A stretch of 64,000 bases of DNA, taken from contig SCFE01000120.1 in NCBI GenBank assembly GCA_004352715.1, forward strand, positions 698,951-762,950, in the 5' to 3' direction. Shown in pieces: positions 1 to 10,866 of this stretch. Under the pieces are notes generated by a model. It was given only the letters and a program-made list of their open reading frames with translations, did no database searches and had not been told where the DNA came from. The position numbers and the translations under genes are program-made. The stretch comes from Hofstenia miamia. Lineage: Eukaryota; Xenacoelomorpha; Acoela. The stretch's first letter is position 1. Every line of letters starts with the position of its first letter.

Positions 1-2
1 TT

Positions 3-161
3 GAAGTGTTTTACTTTACATTTAATGAAACAACAACGTTTCAATTTAAAGTGTCCCAGTTTTCAGGACGAAGGAATGCTAACCAAAGTGTGAGTGGAAT
101 AGTTCATCGAAGCTACTCTAACAGATCTTATAGAAATGGACGACAAAGTAGCATTCGTTAA
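3..161 (+). CDS. C-terminal coding fragment, unknown protein
   Basis: This frame is open from the left edge of the window to a TAA at 159-161, giving 52 residues that would be the end of a protein whose body lies outside. The fragment starts with EVFYFTFNETTTFQF and ends in a stretch rich in Ser, Arg, Asn and Tyr with a basic tail (NGRQSSIR). A possible AATAAA poly(A) signal lies at 328-333. I do not recognise the family. The stretch has normal CpG content, like the ELL region. A competing reading is a 103-codon minus-strand frame at 63-374, which has a hydrophobic N-terminus but no other support. Open length alone does not prove coding. Confidence 0.35.
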   Translation, partial: EVFYFTFNETTTFQFKVSQFSGRRNANQSVSGIVHRSYSNRSYRNGRQSSIR

Positions 162-169
162 TGCATTGT

Positions 170-596
170 ATAATGTTGCTTCGCAAACGCACTTTTGAAA
201 AATATATAATTGATGTTCAACCTTAAATTTATGAAGGATATTTGCAATTTTATTCAAAGCGAAAGAAGCCAATTCATACGAACGTTTGGTAAATCGTAAA
301 AATATACTAACTGCATTTGTAAAAAAGAATAAAACCGCGTAGGGGAATATAAATCTTCGAATGCAAATTCCCATTCAAATTTATAATTTTCGTCATAATC
401 CAAGCGACGGGAAGCTGATTAGTTGCAAAGACATTATCATAGAAGACTGCAGGTCACAAATGAAAAGTGATAAAACTTTAATAAACATCGACTAACAACC
501 TACAACAACGAAATGCCATATTTGTAGAATAAGAAAAACGGCGTACTTTAAATATGAGATATTAAAAAGATTTGATATATATATATATATATATAC
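170..596. other. Intergenic, no gene seen, ends in (TA)n
   Basis: AT-rich sequence with scattered CpG. It ends in a TA microsatellite at about 575-595. The only long frame is the doubtful minus-strand one at 63-374. Confidence 0.5.
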
Positions 597-834
597 ACTA
601 ATACCTCCTCTATGTATTTTTTCCACATAACCATATAAGCTGAATTTCCCACATAAATTCCTGAATTTTCGTAGGACATAGTCTTTTGGTAGTCACTACC
701 TTCATGCAAAATATTTAATGGATCGATGGATTTTTTAGGAAGTAATAGCCAAAAAGTTAATTTTCGGCCAAAATCCCAAACTCCCTCTATGTAGTATGGA
801 ANAAAAACCATACTACGGAGAGGGAGGTATTAGT
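597..834. mobile_element. MITE-like element with 12-bp terminal inverted repeats in a TA microsatellite
   Basis: The left end (ACTAATACCTCC at 597-608) is the exact reverse complement of the right end (823-834). The element sits between two TA-dinucleotide runs (575-595 and 834-865), as expected for insertion at TA. Near the right end, 783-799 and 808-824 form a second inverted pair (CCCTCTATGTAGTATGG against CCCTCTCCGTAGTATGG), so the right end can fold into a strong hairpin. The CTCCCTC core and TA context recall Tc1/mariner-derived Stowaway MITEs, but this is inference. One N (802) falls in the hairpin loop. Confidence 0.55.
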
Positions 835-866
835 ATATATATATGTATATATATATATATATATAG

Positions 867-1048
867 GAAAACTAAAATTTTCCAATGATCGCGTCTTTAA
901 GCAAAGTTCCTTGAAATTTTGTAAGATACTGGCTCCTTATACATACGACTCCTATACTAAATATAATTAAGTGCCTAAGTCCGACAGAATATTTGGGGGA
1001 GTAGTAAAGCCAAAAATAAGGTTTCGATTTGACTTCCCCTTATGTAAG
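867..1048. repeat. Diverged second copy of the 597-834 element
   Basis: Read in reverse complement, this stretch aligns with the interior of the 597-834 element. Both share a block of the form GAAA..TT.TTTTTGGCT.TTACT.C followed by a TTGTC/GAT-type stretch. Both start with an ACATA(A/G)GGG(A/G)A end. The right end is interrupted by the hAT-type element that follows. Identity is low, so the relationship is tentative. Confidence 0.35.
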
Positions 1049-1276
1049 CACGGACGGATCTAGGAATTTTCAAATGGGTGCGCGGTTCGATATAACTTCA
1101 AGTTTAAAATAGATTACTTAAATAATAATGCAATACTGAAATTCATGAGCAACTTTTCAATGTTTAGATTTAATTCAACACTAACATAAGCTTACAATTT
1201 GAAAATATAACTTGCGCATCCCTTATCATAGCCAATGGTGAAGGCCGCAAAGCGCGGCGCCTTAAATCTGTGCCTG
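1049..1276. mobile_element. Non-autonomous hAT-type element with perfect 8-bp target duplication
   Basis: The octamer TATGTAAG occurs immediately left (1041-1048) and right (1277-1284) of a 228-bp segment. The ends are imperfect inverted repeats: CACGGACGGATCTAGG on the left and CAGGCACAGATTTAAGG when the right end is reverse complemented. An 8-bp duplication and CA(G)-starting termini are the hallmark of hAT transposons. The element has no coding capacity, so it would depend on a transposase supplied elsewhere. Confidence 0.75.
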
Positions 1277-1284
1277 TATGTAAG

Positions 1285-3341
1285 GGAAAGCTTTTGAGCC
1301 TTCGCACATGTTGGTAAGTTTTACGATTAGAAAAGTAAGTCAAAAGAAAACTATACTGTAAACGTAAATAATAATCCCTTATGGATCTTTATGTTTTAAT
1401 AAGAAATCTAATTGGAGGAAAGCTACTTTAACCTAAAATAATCGATGACATTCCTCGCTGTAACTATCCATTCAATGAAAACGTTTACAAACGACATTGA
1501 CGCAGAAAGCAAATTGCACTCAGTTAACTGATAATTGCATAGTAAATAAATATAAGATCATGAGGAAAACCTAATTGTGTAAAGGTGGTTTCAACAATTT
1601 TTTTAGTCATCATCGATTAATTTAAAATAAAAATGCAATATTGGTACTAGTAAAAAATAAGTATTTCATGTACATATTATATCGAAATATATTTAACAGT
1701 TTCCATAAAATATTGATGTTTACAATGCTAATGTGTTTTAATGGGTTTGTAAAATATGTCGAAAATTACTAAAAACTGCAAAAAACTAAAATGGCCCTTC
1801 TTGAGATATCACGTTTTTGTTTGATTTTAATTGTTTCTTGTATTCAAGTCAAAGATACCGTTCAAAACTAAATTATGTTATGAGATCAAAACAAGAACCC
1901 CATGCATTCATTTTAAAATTATATAAAAAATTCTTATTAAAAGTAAATATATTCTCAAAACGAATACATATTTTTTAAAAAAATCAATACTTTTTACTCA
2001 TTCATGTCAAAATTATTGTAAACAGTTTACTTGCTGTGAGAAGTGGATATTCTACTGACGATACACATTCAGAAAATATTCAATTTTACTAACAATCTCT
2101 ACTGTAATAACAGAGTTATATTTTCAATAAATAGCAGCATTTGACAGAATTGGCAATAAGGTTATAACTGAAAATGAGGGCAAAGAGTGAAAACCGGTAT
2201 AAATGCAATTGACAATCACTCAGAATATTTTTTTCTCCGATGATAGAAATTGAATAAAACTCGAAGTTCAATTTTCTAGGCAATTAAAGTACTACTTATG
2301 TGTTTGAATTGGGCTGATAACAAAGAAACGCCCACTTTGTATTTAAAAATTTCCCGGCACAATAATGTAATTCAACACTTAAATGAAAAACAAAACGATA
2401 TTAAGAGGAACTCAATTTCTCACAGCCTAAAATTGAAATTTAACATATTCTATTAATAATGGTTTGCATACTAAACTTTCTTGGTTATGCCAATACATAT
2501 TATTAGTATAGGGAACTAGCAGTGCTTAATTGAATTGGAATAGTCTAAGCTAAAAATTTGAGCACCCAAAATTAGAAACCAATTTTCGTTCAACTTCCAA
2601 GATTGTATTAGTTTATGCAATAAGTATGCTTAAATTTATAGTTATTTCGATAAATAACTAAAACAGCTGTTATAATTTTTTACAGAGAAATATCAAACGC
2701 GTCCTCGTAATATCATTTTAAAAAATAGTAACAATACAATTCACTATATAAATTACTTTGTTACAAATTGTGACAAGAGGTGCCAAATCTACAAGTTGTT
2801 AAACAGTTAGCAATGCTAAGCTCTCCGAATGACTTTTACTCTATTAATATATCAAATAAATTTAATAACTAACTTTAATATACACTATTGATGCATAATA
2901 CGAATATAAAGGGAAAATCATTGCTTGAGAAATTTTATATCATTTTAAGATCTAATATAAGCCAAAAATTTTTAAGAATAAATCATTGCATTTCCTGAAC
3001 TGAAAAATATACAATTGCTATTTTAAATGAAATTATTTAAATAATAAAGCGATACAAAGCATGTTTAAGACAAACAAATACACAGACCAAACAATGTTAG
3101 CTAGAAACAGATGTTGCAATTTGAAAAAGTCTATTCATTACACAATGAACATTGTATTTATTCTGAAAATTTAAAAATTGAAGCTTCACGCCAAGAAATG
3201 AAAAATATATACTATCAAAATAATATATGGGTGCTCTACACACATTAATAATTGTAATAATTATTACAACAATTAATGGTATCATACTAAATTCATTTTA
3301 AATTATTAAACGTATGTTCAATTAAAGTTTTTGATTACTTT
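1285..3341. other. Intergenic, nothing recognised
   Basis: AT-rich single-copy-looking DNA with normal CpG. Short frames (for example 3097-3285 minus) have no recognisable content, and I see no splice-linked exons or RNA gene. Confidence 0.5.
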
Positions 3342-3428
3342 TCGAGATTCAGTGTGTTACGAACATCCGAGTGCACAAATTTAATCTAATAAAACACCCA
3401 TCCAACTGAGCTAATCACCAGAACCCTA
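3342..3428 (-). ncRNA. tRNA-like remnant or SINE head
   Basis: On the minus strand 3402-3413 reads TAGCTCAGTTGG, a perfect RNA polymerase III A box. About 37 nt downstream there is a B-box-like GTTCGTAAC (3356-3364). The acceptor stem does not pair and the T-stem halves (GGATG and CACAC) are not complementary, so this is not a working tRNA. It fits a tRNA pseudogene or the 5' end of a tRNA-derived SINE. Confidence 0.4.
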
Positions 3429-4894
3429 TTGTTAATATGTTAAATTTCCCAGAAACGTTAAACCAAATCACTTAAATCAGTGTCAATTGCATGTTAACGC
3501 ATCATATTGACATGATATTCAATACTTACTCGAAATTAATACGAAATTACAGTTAAATATTCGCAAAAAATTGTGTTCGTTTCTGACAAATTGTATCACA
3601 AGTGAGAATCAAAAAATATTGGAAAAAGTAAAAAACAATATAGCAGCACAGTATTAGAAAGCATTTATTTGATTTCTAAAGCCGAGGTACAGAGCACGTG
3701 ATGACACCACTAACAATACAAATAACTTTGCAATGTGTAAACATGAAAATTATAATAAAAATGTACGCTTCATATGAAATTGATCTTGAAAAAATAAAGT
3801 TGCAAATATAGTTTGAGGCAACATCATTATGCATTATTCCCAATCTCGAGTGGTTTCGTTCACCAGTCATTCTTCAAGTGTTAATAATTTGTAATAATAG
3901 TTTTTTCCAAGCTGACTGAAATGTGCAAATCGTGATATATGGACACATCCATTGGGAAACATGCTCGAAAGCAATTTATGAAAATTCCAATTTTATAAAA
4001 AAGAATTAGTCTCACCAGCCTTAATATTCAGGTCCAACGTCCATGGTACCAATAAGTAATCTTAACTGTTTCTAGGTAAACAGACAACCAAATCAAGGAG
4101 TTCGCCCGAAACTCATACTAGTGAATTTGGTACAAATATCGGTACTTGTATTTTCCTAGTGACATTTTAAGCAGATACTAAGATTGGGCATTAGGCAAGT
4201 TTGCTATATATATATATATATATATATATATAAGATAAATTTTACTCAAAATGGCAACTAAGTATAGCTCTATAATTACTCAACAATGTAGTAAAAAGAG
4301 TTAGCCGGAACATGGCAAACTTAGAGTACATTGCACAAACAATATTGCGATTCACAGCCGCCATATGTCATACAACAAATCTCTACTCTATTTTTCATAT
4401 GTCAGCAATGTACTCCTTGATATGGCGCAATGTCCCCTTTTTTAGCATTTTGTACGTACATAGCGACATATAACTACATGTATATATATCGCTCTGTAAA
4501 AAATATTTTGCGTATCACCGCGTTTCTACACAAATGCTTGAAATTTTCCATAACAGATTTTTATGCACCCTAGCTCCCCGCTAAAAATCATTAAGTTCTG
4601 TTAACCATTACCAATGTAATAGCTAAAATAACTTTTTTAGAAAAATCGGTATCTGCGGCTATGTTATACATTGAATTTATATACGTCAATTAATATACGT
4701 CATTTTTCATTTTTGATAGTAGAGATCGGTAATAATATAAATGCATACAGACAGCAATAAATTTATTAATGTTCTTCGGGTAAGAAATTTTAACAGTTAG
4801 AAACAAATGTCATATCGGGAGAGTCACTGAGAAATTTAATATTAATTGAATAGAAACAAAATTCAAAGTTAGTTAAACATTGAGTTGAATGGCA
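3429..4894. other. Intergenic DNA downstream of ELL
   Basis: Holds a TA microsatellite at about 4,203-4,232 and AT-rich DNA with normal CpG. A last exon of ELL could lie here, but I found no in-frame segment resembling the rest of the ELL family. Confidence 0.5.
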
Positions 4895-5992
4895 TTATAT
4901 CAAACAAATTACCTCTGAAAGAATATTAAGAACAGTAGCAGAAAGTTCATCACAAGAAAGGCCAGTGTTTTTAATTCTTTTACTCAATTCAAGATGACGA
5001 AAAGGAGCCAAAGCAAGATAGTGTATAACGTACTGCCTAAACATATCGACATTGTATTTTTATAGTAGAATTTTTGTAAACCTTAAAAGTTTCGTATTAG
5101 GCACTGTTGGCTTATGAGCTTGTAATTTATTAGAATCTTTTAATTGTGATGATGACTTAGTTTGAAGGCTGTTTTCATTGACCGCGTCATGAATCGGTGA
5201 TATTCTGTACGTATCGTGCAAACGAAGATCTTGATAAGACCGAGCATTAGAGTAAGATTTTTTATCTGAACCCGAATTTGTACTATTTACTAATGAATTG
5301 GTTATTTTATTTGGCCGAGACGGAGCCATTGGTCTGGTTGAAATGCGCATTGGCCCAACTGCAGTTTCAGAATGAGATATTGGAAGATTTCTCGAGGACT
5401 TAAACCCGTCAGAATGAGGTGATTGTACTGTATTTACTTTCAGCTTACGACCTAAATTATAATTAACATTTAAAGTAAAATAAGCATCATACCAATTTTA
5501 GTACCGGAGTGCTCTTTTAATTGCTTAGTACTGTATTTTTTAAGATCTTCTTCTGCTTTACTCATTTTAACTAATGTTTCTTGATACACATCATCATTAG
5601 CCTTGATAACCATCCGATGATTAAAATTGGCCAACGAAGTAAAGCTTTTTCTAAAAATGTAAATCTACTCTCAATAAAATAGTAAAGTACTTATTAGCAT
5701 TTTCAGAAATAGCTTCATACGATCCCTGGAGATCAACTGGAAGAGATATAATTGTAAAATCAAAACGCCGTTCACCCTTCAAGGCTGGAAATCTAAATTC
5801 CTAAAACAAATTAATGTACAACTTAAATTAATATACCCCATGTGATCCAGAAAACTTCACAGCAGGAAGTACAGATGAACCTTTGCAAAATTTCAATGAG
5901 TCGTCAATTGCTTTTAATGCTGAATCCGTACATTTTACTAACATAACAGTCTTCTGACCAGTATTGTTAAATCCAAGCTTAAATGAACTCAT
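4895..5992 (-). CDS. ELL: RNA polymerase II elongation factor ELL homologue, five exons with tiny introns
   Basis: ELL proteins suppress pausing of RNA polymerase II and act in super and little elongation complexes in the nucleus. Exons by splice sites are 5992-5837, 5800-5691, 5650-5493, 5451-5082 and 5036-4913, joined in frame, all introns GT-AG and 36, 40, 41 and 45 nt long. The product of about 306 residues matches the ELL N-terminal domain: VKCTDSALKAID, then a PALKGERRFDFTIISLP block, then DVYQETLVKMSKAEEDLKKY and KIGRKLKV. It continues through a low-complexity Ser/Asn/Pro linker to LRQYVIHYLALAPFRHLELS, the conserved winged-helix-like segment. The start chosen is the first Met in the homologous region. 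The 3' end is uncertain: after 4913 there is a good donor GAG/GTAATT, but reading through gives a stop at 4895, and the C-terminal occludin-like part of the family is not found. The family call is secure. Confidence 0.85.
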
Positions 5993-6087
5993 CCCAGATT
6001 GGAAATCTAGAACGGCAGTTTTTTATAAAATAAGAATTAGTTTCTGATAATAGCAATTATGAATTAAATATAACGAGAAATGCTTAC

Positions 6088-6169
6088 CTAAGGACGAAGT
6101 CGTCCGTCTAATTATTTTTCTTACATAGAATTTAAACAACTGGTCAAAATCAATCAGATGACTTATAGA
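6088..6169 (-). other. Candidate upstream exon of ELL
   Basis: A segment bounded by an acceptor (CCATATAG) and a donor (TTAG/GTAAGC) would splice across an 81-nt intron (6087-6007) to the ELL exon. The frame is open and gives a basic sequence including DQLFKFYVRKIIRR. It contains no Met, and ELL proteins elsewhere have only about ten residues before the conserved block. It could be 5' UTR, part of a longer N-terminus, or chance. Confidence 0.3.
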
Positions 6170-6728
6170 CTATATGGAGAAAAATGAAATCCTATTAATT
6201 AAATACAACTAATAATTTTATTATTAAAAATTAAATAATTAATTTTCCTATTCAGAACTTTTTTAATAATTAGCAATAGTATTTAAAAATAATATTGGAA
6301 TATTTAAAAATATTTAAGCTAATATCGGGACACAGCTCTTAATTCAAATATTCAAAACCAGGAGTTTAGGTTGATGTTAGCTAAAGTTATCTAAATTACA
6401 AATTGGGCTAAGAACTAAAAATGCTATAGTTTTTAATCAGGAAATTCTAAATCAACGCAATTTAGAAAAAATAAATTGTGCTTCTACATGTGGAATTGAT
6501 ATTTCTATTTAAATAAATATCTTACATGTATATGTTTTATGTATTTTTTGTTAACTGTGTTGCAAAATGTTCTTTATTTATTGGTTTTGGGGTTTTTATA
6601 TATAATTTGCCCCTGTTGAAAGATAGAGATGTTAATATAGATTTAAAACACAACTCAAAATCTGTAAATATTAATATTGAATGGCATAATGATTTTAGCC
6701 AACTTTTCAGTAAACCATTGTTTAGGTT
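6170..6728. other. Boundary of the CpG-free domain
   Basis: The last CG on the left is at 6456-6457. No gene is seen. From here to 10,029 I find no CG dinucleotide, whereas the left 6.4 kb has them throughout. Confidence 0.6.
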
Positions 6729-7116
6729 AGGTTGGTAGTTGAAATGAATGCCAATTTTCTCAAAATGAATTCCAAATATCTCAAAACAGATACTGTTGTT
6801 GCTGAGCAACAAAGTGGCTTTAGCCAATTAAATTAGTAAAATATCATTTTTATTTAATGACATTTAGACAGTTTTTTTTTGTACAGTGTGCTTTATAAAG
6901 TCATGATTAATATTGTTGCCTAAAAATTCTACACTAATGGATATAGTAAAAATGCATTTCTATGTTCATTGAGTTGAAAATAGTCATTTAAAAAGTGTTC
7001 TAATATTGATGTCCCATCAAAGTTCTGTCCCATATACACAACTTTCAATCAGTATCCATTTTGAGATATTTTGTATTTGTTTTGAGAAATGTGGTATCCA
7101 CTTAAAGTAACAACAA
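6729..7116. mobile_element. MITE copy 1, 388 bp, 8-bp target duplication
   Basis: TTTAGGTT occurs exactly at 6721-6728 and 7117-7124, flanking the element. The ends are inverted (AGGTTGGTAGTTGAAAT on the left, with a matching GTTACTTTAAGTGG read from the right). Inside each arm are imperfect direct repeats of about 20 bp of the type TACCAAATTTCTCAAAA. It has no coding capacity. The same family occurs at 9057-9483. Confidence 0.75.
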
Positions 7117-7124
7117 TTTAGGTT

Positions 7125-8737
7125 AATGATGCTAAGATAAAAAATCAAATACCCAGTTTGATTCAGTTCAACACTTTTAATATGTACTTAAGATTGTTTA
7201 TATTTAATAGAATGCTGCCATTAAAAATCATAAGCACAAATTTGAAAATGAAATTTTCAATAACTGAAATTGAACTTAAGCTACTAAAATGTTTCTTTAA
7301 TATTTTCTCAAATCACTTGTACTAGAATTTACTTGAAATCATGGAATTTTTTTTCCAAAGCATTAAATTTTTAATGGTTATATATTTTTCCTGTTTAGTT
7401 CATAGTTTAGAGATGAAAATTTTAGTGAACTTTGAAATATTATATTAAAAATGATCTGCAAAAAATTGCATTCAAATAGTATACTCAAAAAAGCCTTTGA
7501 CCATTTTCATTTGACTAAATGGGATAGGAAAACAAAATTTTAATTTTTCTTTAATTGTTCTCATTTTACATGTTTTCCCATAAATATCACAACAAACTGG
7601 AAACCATCAGTTTTTCTTTTATTTTATTAAGGTTTTTGTTTCTATTTTTGAAGTGTTGCTTCTGCTTTTGACATTTATTTATATATTCTCAGTGAACTAT
7701 TGTTGTATTTACAGCTAGTAACTATGATATCTTTCAATGTAAAATATGGTAGTTAAGTCCTTTGTATTACTGAAAGTTAATGACTGCTGAACAGCAGCAA
7801 TGATTCCAAAAAATTGGTGATGGGATTAGACTACAAAATCTTAATTTCCCCTAAATACAAGATCAATTAAAACTTGGTCTTCACATTTTTGTGATTTTCT
7901 TGAGAAAATATATAAAATGAGGGTAATCAAAAATTAAATAGAATTTTGTGATTCTCCCCTATTTTGTTTTCTACCTTTAAATACTGATAAATTTGTATTG
8001 TAGATAAATTTCTATTTTCAATAGATGTCTTCAATATTTTCAAGTGAATATTCAATCAAGATTAAGATTAACTATTAATTATTTCTCTTTCTTGAAGATT
8101 CTGATTGTAGAAATTTCTGTTGATAGTAGGAGGCCTGATATGTACATTTAATAGAAATTTTGCACAACATGGACTTGGACAGTTATTCATCATTGTGTTG
8201 GCTTCCTACCCAATTGGAGGAATTTTCATTGCCATAGTAATTTATATATTTCATTAACATAGTTATTTATATATTGTGTTAATTAGAAGTTAAGAAGATA
8301 CTGCTAATATTTGATCAATTTGAGACATAATCTTTCTTATCTATTCAATATTTTTGGATTTATACCAAGAAAGCTTGCATGTTGAATTTATAAAAAGCAT
8401 TGAAACTTTAATTAAATAGGAGATATTAATTGTAATGACCTTAGGCCATCATGTTACAATAGTTGAATATAGCATTTTTCCCTGAAAGCATAGGTATATA
8501 ACATTTATGTGAAATGCCCTTTTTCCTAAATCACCTTAGTAGCAGTGGTTATTATTTGTAGCTTTGAACTTCATGTCATTGACAAAATATATAAATTTCT
8601 TTATCATTGAAACATGCCAGTTCTACTTCAAATTCTGATATGCAATTAAATCTAAGAATCCTTTCTTGTAAGTGAGATTTATTTGAGGTCATATTTGTTT
8701 TGAACAACATAATTTTCCTGCTAACTATTGATTTTAG
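7125..8737. other. CpG-free DNA, nothing recognised
   Basis: AT-rich, without a single CG that I can find and without long frames or recognisable repeats. It may be very old transposon DNA. Confidence 0.45.
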
Positions 8738-8814
8738 AATGCCATGATGCTTGTAGGCCTGCCAGGCAGATCCTCATTTGTGAGCCTGAAGAGGAACAAA
8801 CATAAGGATGAAAG
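8738..8814 (+). pseudogene. Exon-like remnant
   Basis: A 77-nt open segment is bounded by a pyrimidine-rich acceptor (TTGATTTTAG) and a donor (GAAAG/GTATTA) and reads MMLVGLPGRSSFVSLKRN. The LVGLP start resembles kinase P-loop regions, but the lysine/threonine of a Walker A motif is missing. I cannot assign a family. It may be an exon decayed with its surroundings or a chance match. Confidence 0.2.
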
Positions 8815-9056
8815 GTATTAAGTACCTATTTGACAGACAAGAGACTAATCTATTAAATTTTAAAATAAGAAGGTAATATTAACTTGTCTTCAATGTGGAT
8901 GAGCACTGACAGTAAAGTTTTCTGCTAAACCTAATATATATATGTATATATTGTGGTATAAAGAAGTTGAACCTACTCTTATTCTTTATTTATTGCAATT
9001 TCAATTATAGTCTTTTGATATTATTTCAATTGCTAATCTGATGAACTGACAAATGG

Positions 9057-9483
9057 GGTTGGTACTTGAAAGGAATACTGAATATCTCAAAATGAATACC
9101 AAAAATCTCAAAATGGATACTGAGAAAATGTAACTGGAAACCTTTGATAGCTTTCAACCAATAGCAATTGCTATGAAATCATATGTTGATGGCATTTAGA
9201 CACAGAATTTAAAATTGTAATTTTTTGGGGGTTGTGACTGCAGCTCAATATTCAAATATAGGGCAAATTTCAAAAATTTAAATTGGATTTTAAAAATTTC
9301 TTAACTAAACATGAATATAGAAATTAATTGCCTATTAAAAATAAAAACATTTACAATAATAATATGATTGTCTCTTTAAACTATGTCCCATATACATCTG
9401 TTACAAACTATATATTCAGTATTCATTTTGAGATATTCAGTATTTGTTTTGAGAAATTTGGTATTTGTTTCAAGTACCAACCA
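9057..9483. mobile_element. MITE copy 2, 427 bp, 8-bp target duplication
   Basis: ACAAATGG lies at 9049-9056 and again at 9484-9491. The left end GGTTGGTACTTGAAA is inverted at the right end (TTTCAAGTACCAACC). Both arms carry the direct repeats seen in copy 1 (ACTGAATATCTCAAAATG and variants). TSD length suggests mobilisation by a hAT-type transposase. Termini do not start with the usual CAG, so the superfamily is open. Confidence 0.8.
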
Positions 9484-9713
9484 ACAAATGGTGCTATATG
9501 TTTTAGTTTAAATTTCTGCTAATTTGTGATGTAGTAAAATTAGTAGTAGAAGATCAAACTGTACCTGTCAGCTATTTGTCTATATTTTTCTTTTTGTATG
9601 ATTTTATTTATAGTAAGGGCTTCTTTACTCTTAATCTAATTAGGGCTCTAGTGTTAAACTAATATTAGGGCTGCAATTTTCATTAATGCTTTACTGAACA
9701 TTTTAATATATAG

Positions 9714-10160
9714 ATGGAAATGCAGCATCTATTCATTATGATTGAGGAGAACAATGTTTATCAACTGCTACAAATAATTTGATGAAATCTTGGAATGTAC
9801 AGATCTCTAAATCACTGTCTTATCATTCAGAAAGTAAGAGCATTATACTTGAATGACTATATCAGACTCTAAAGTAATGATATAGATGCATCACAAAATT
9901 TTGGATTGATAGCTGGGGAGAGGTGGTGTAACTTATTAACAGTACATCTAATCCTCAAAGAAATTCTCCATTAACTGCTGGTGATTGGCCTCAAGCAATA
10001 ATTGAATGGAAACAGACATAATTGCTACCGAGATATTTTATGGGACAAAGTGAATAATGGCTATATCCTGGTGATCATTTAAATTTGCTAGTTGATGAAA
10101 AGTGTGAACAAGATGTGTTTGATAATTATCCAATGGTTGTTCACCTAAAAAATTCATGAG
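9714..10160 (+). pseudogene. Decayed coding-like segment, unknown
   Basis: Short open stretches in changing frames give protein-like pieces such as LTAGDWPQAIIEWKQ and GDHLNLLVDEKCEQDVFDNY, separated by stop codons. Codon-like texture and acidic content differ from the AT-rich flanks. No family is recognised. It could be a dead gene or a transposase remnant. Confidence 0.25.
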
Positions 10161-10866
10161 TTATGTATATTTTTAGGACTTAAAAAATTGTAGAAATGCA
10201 AAAAAAAATTAATTACTCTGTTAAGTTACATCTTTAGACTTATATATTCTGTAAATGCTTGAAGCATAAATAAATGTGATTTTGTCTTATAAAGTTTGTT
10301 TTGTTGCAAATATGTAATAATTAAAGTAATTTAACATACAGAATTGTCACCATGTAGAAAGATGATTTAATTTCAAATAATCAATCAGGCCCTGGTAATA
10401 TTTTGATTTCTTTGTGATTTGGCAGCCAACCTGCTGGTCTAGTTATCACTCTAACCTCTTCCTTAAAACCATGAAATTTACCTTATGAATCTTTTTTTAG
10501 GAATTAGCAATGCATAAGGAGTGAAATATCAGACTCACACAAATGCATGTGAAAAAGAAGTGATTCCATTTGCCCATCTAGCAATTTAAGTCATATTAGG
10601 ATGGTCAAGGACTGCCAATAATATAGTTTCTTGCATTTCAAAAGTGAAACAATCTCAAAATGCTACTTATGCTGAATCCTCAAACTTTCTCGGTCATCTT
10701 ATGTAAAACCTATCAAATTTTTACACTATCATTGTAGTGTAGTGTGTGCCATGAATTGAAGCAGAATTTCTTATACCTGCTGAACTTACTAATTATCCCA
10801 ATAGTGTACAAAAGCATTTAGTTTTGTAAATATTAGTTTCTATAACTTTTTATGTGGTTGAGATGG
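10161..10866. other. CpG-poor DNA, nothing recognised
   Basis: Only one CG is evident, in CTTTCTCGGTCA near 10,690. No coherent frame or repeat boundary is seen. Confidence 0.4.

Noticed and set aside
63-374. 103-codon minus-strand frame with hydrophobic N-terminus
   Set aside because: No family match and no splice or promoter support. It overlaps the better 3-161 plus-strand reading and an AATAAA on that strand.
548-811. 87-codon minus-strand frame
   Set aside because: It runs through the TA microsatellite and the inverted-repeat element (Ile-Tyr runs come from TATA repeats).
3342-3428. Functional tRNA gene
   Set aside because: Acceptor and T stems do not pair.
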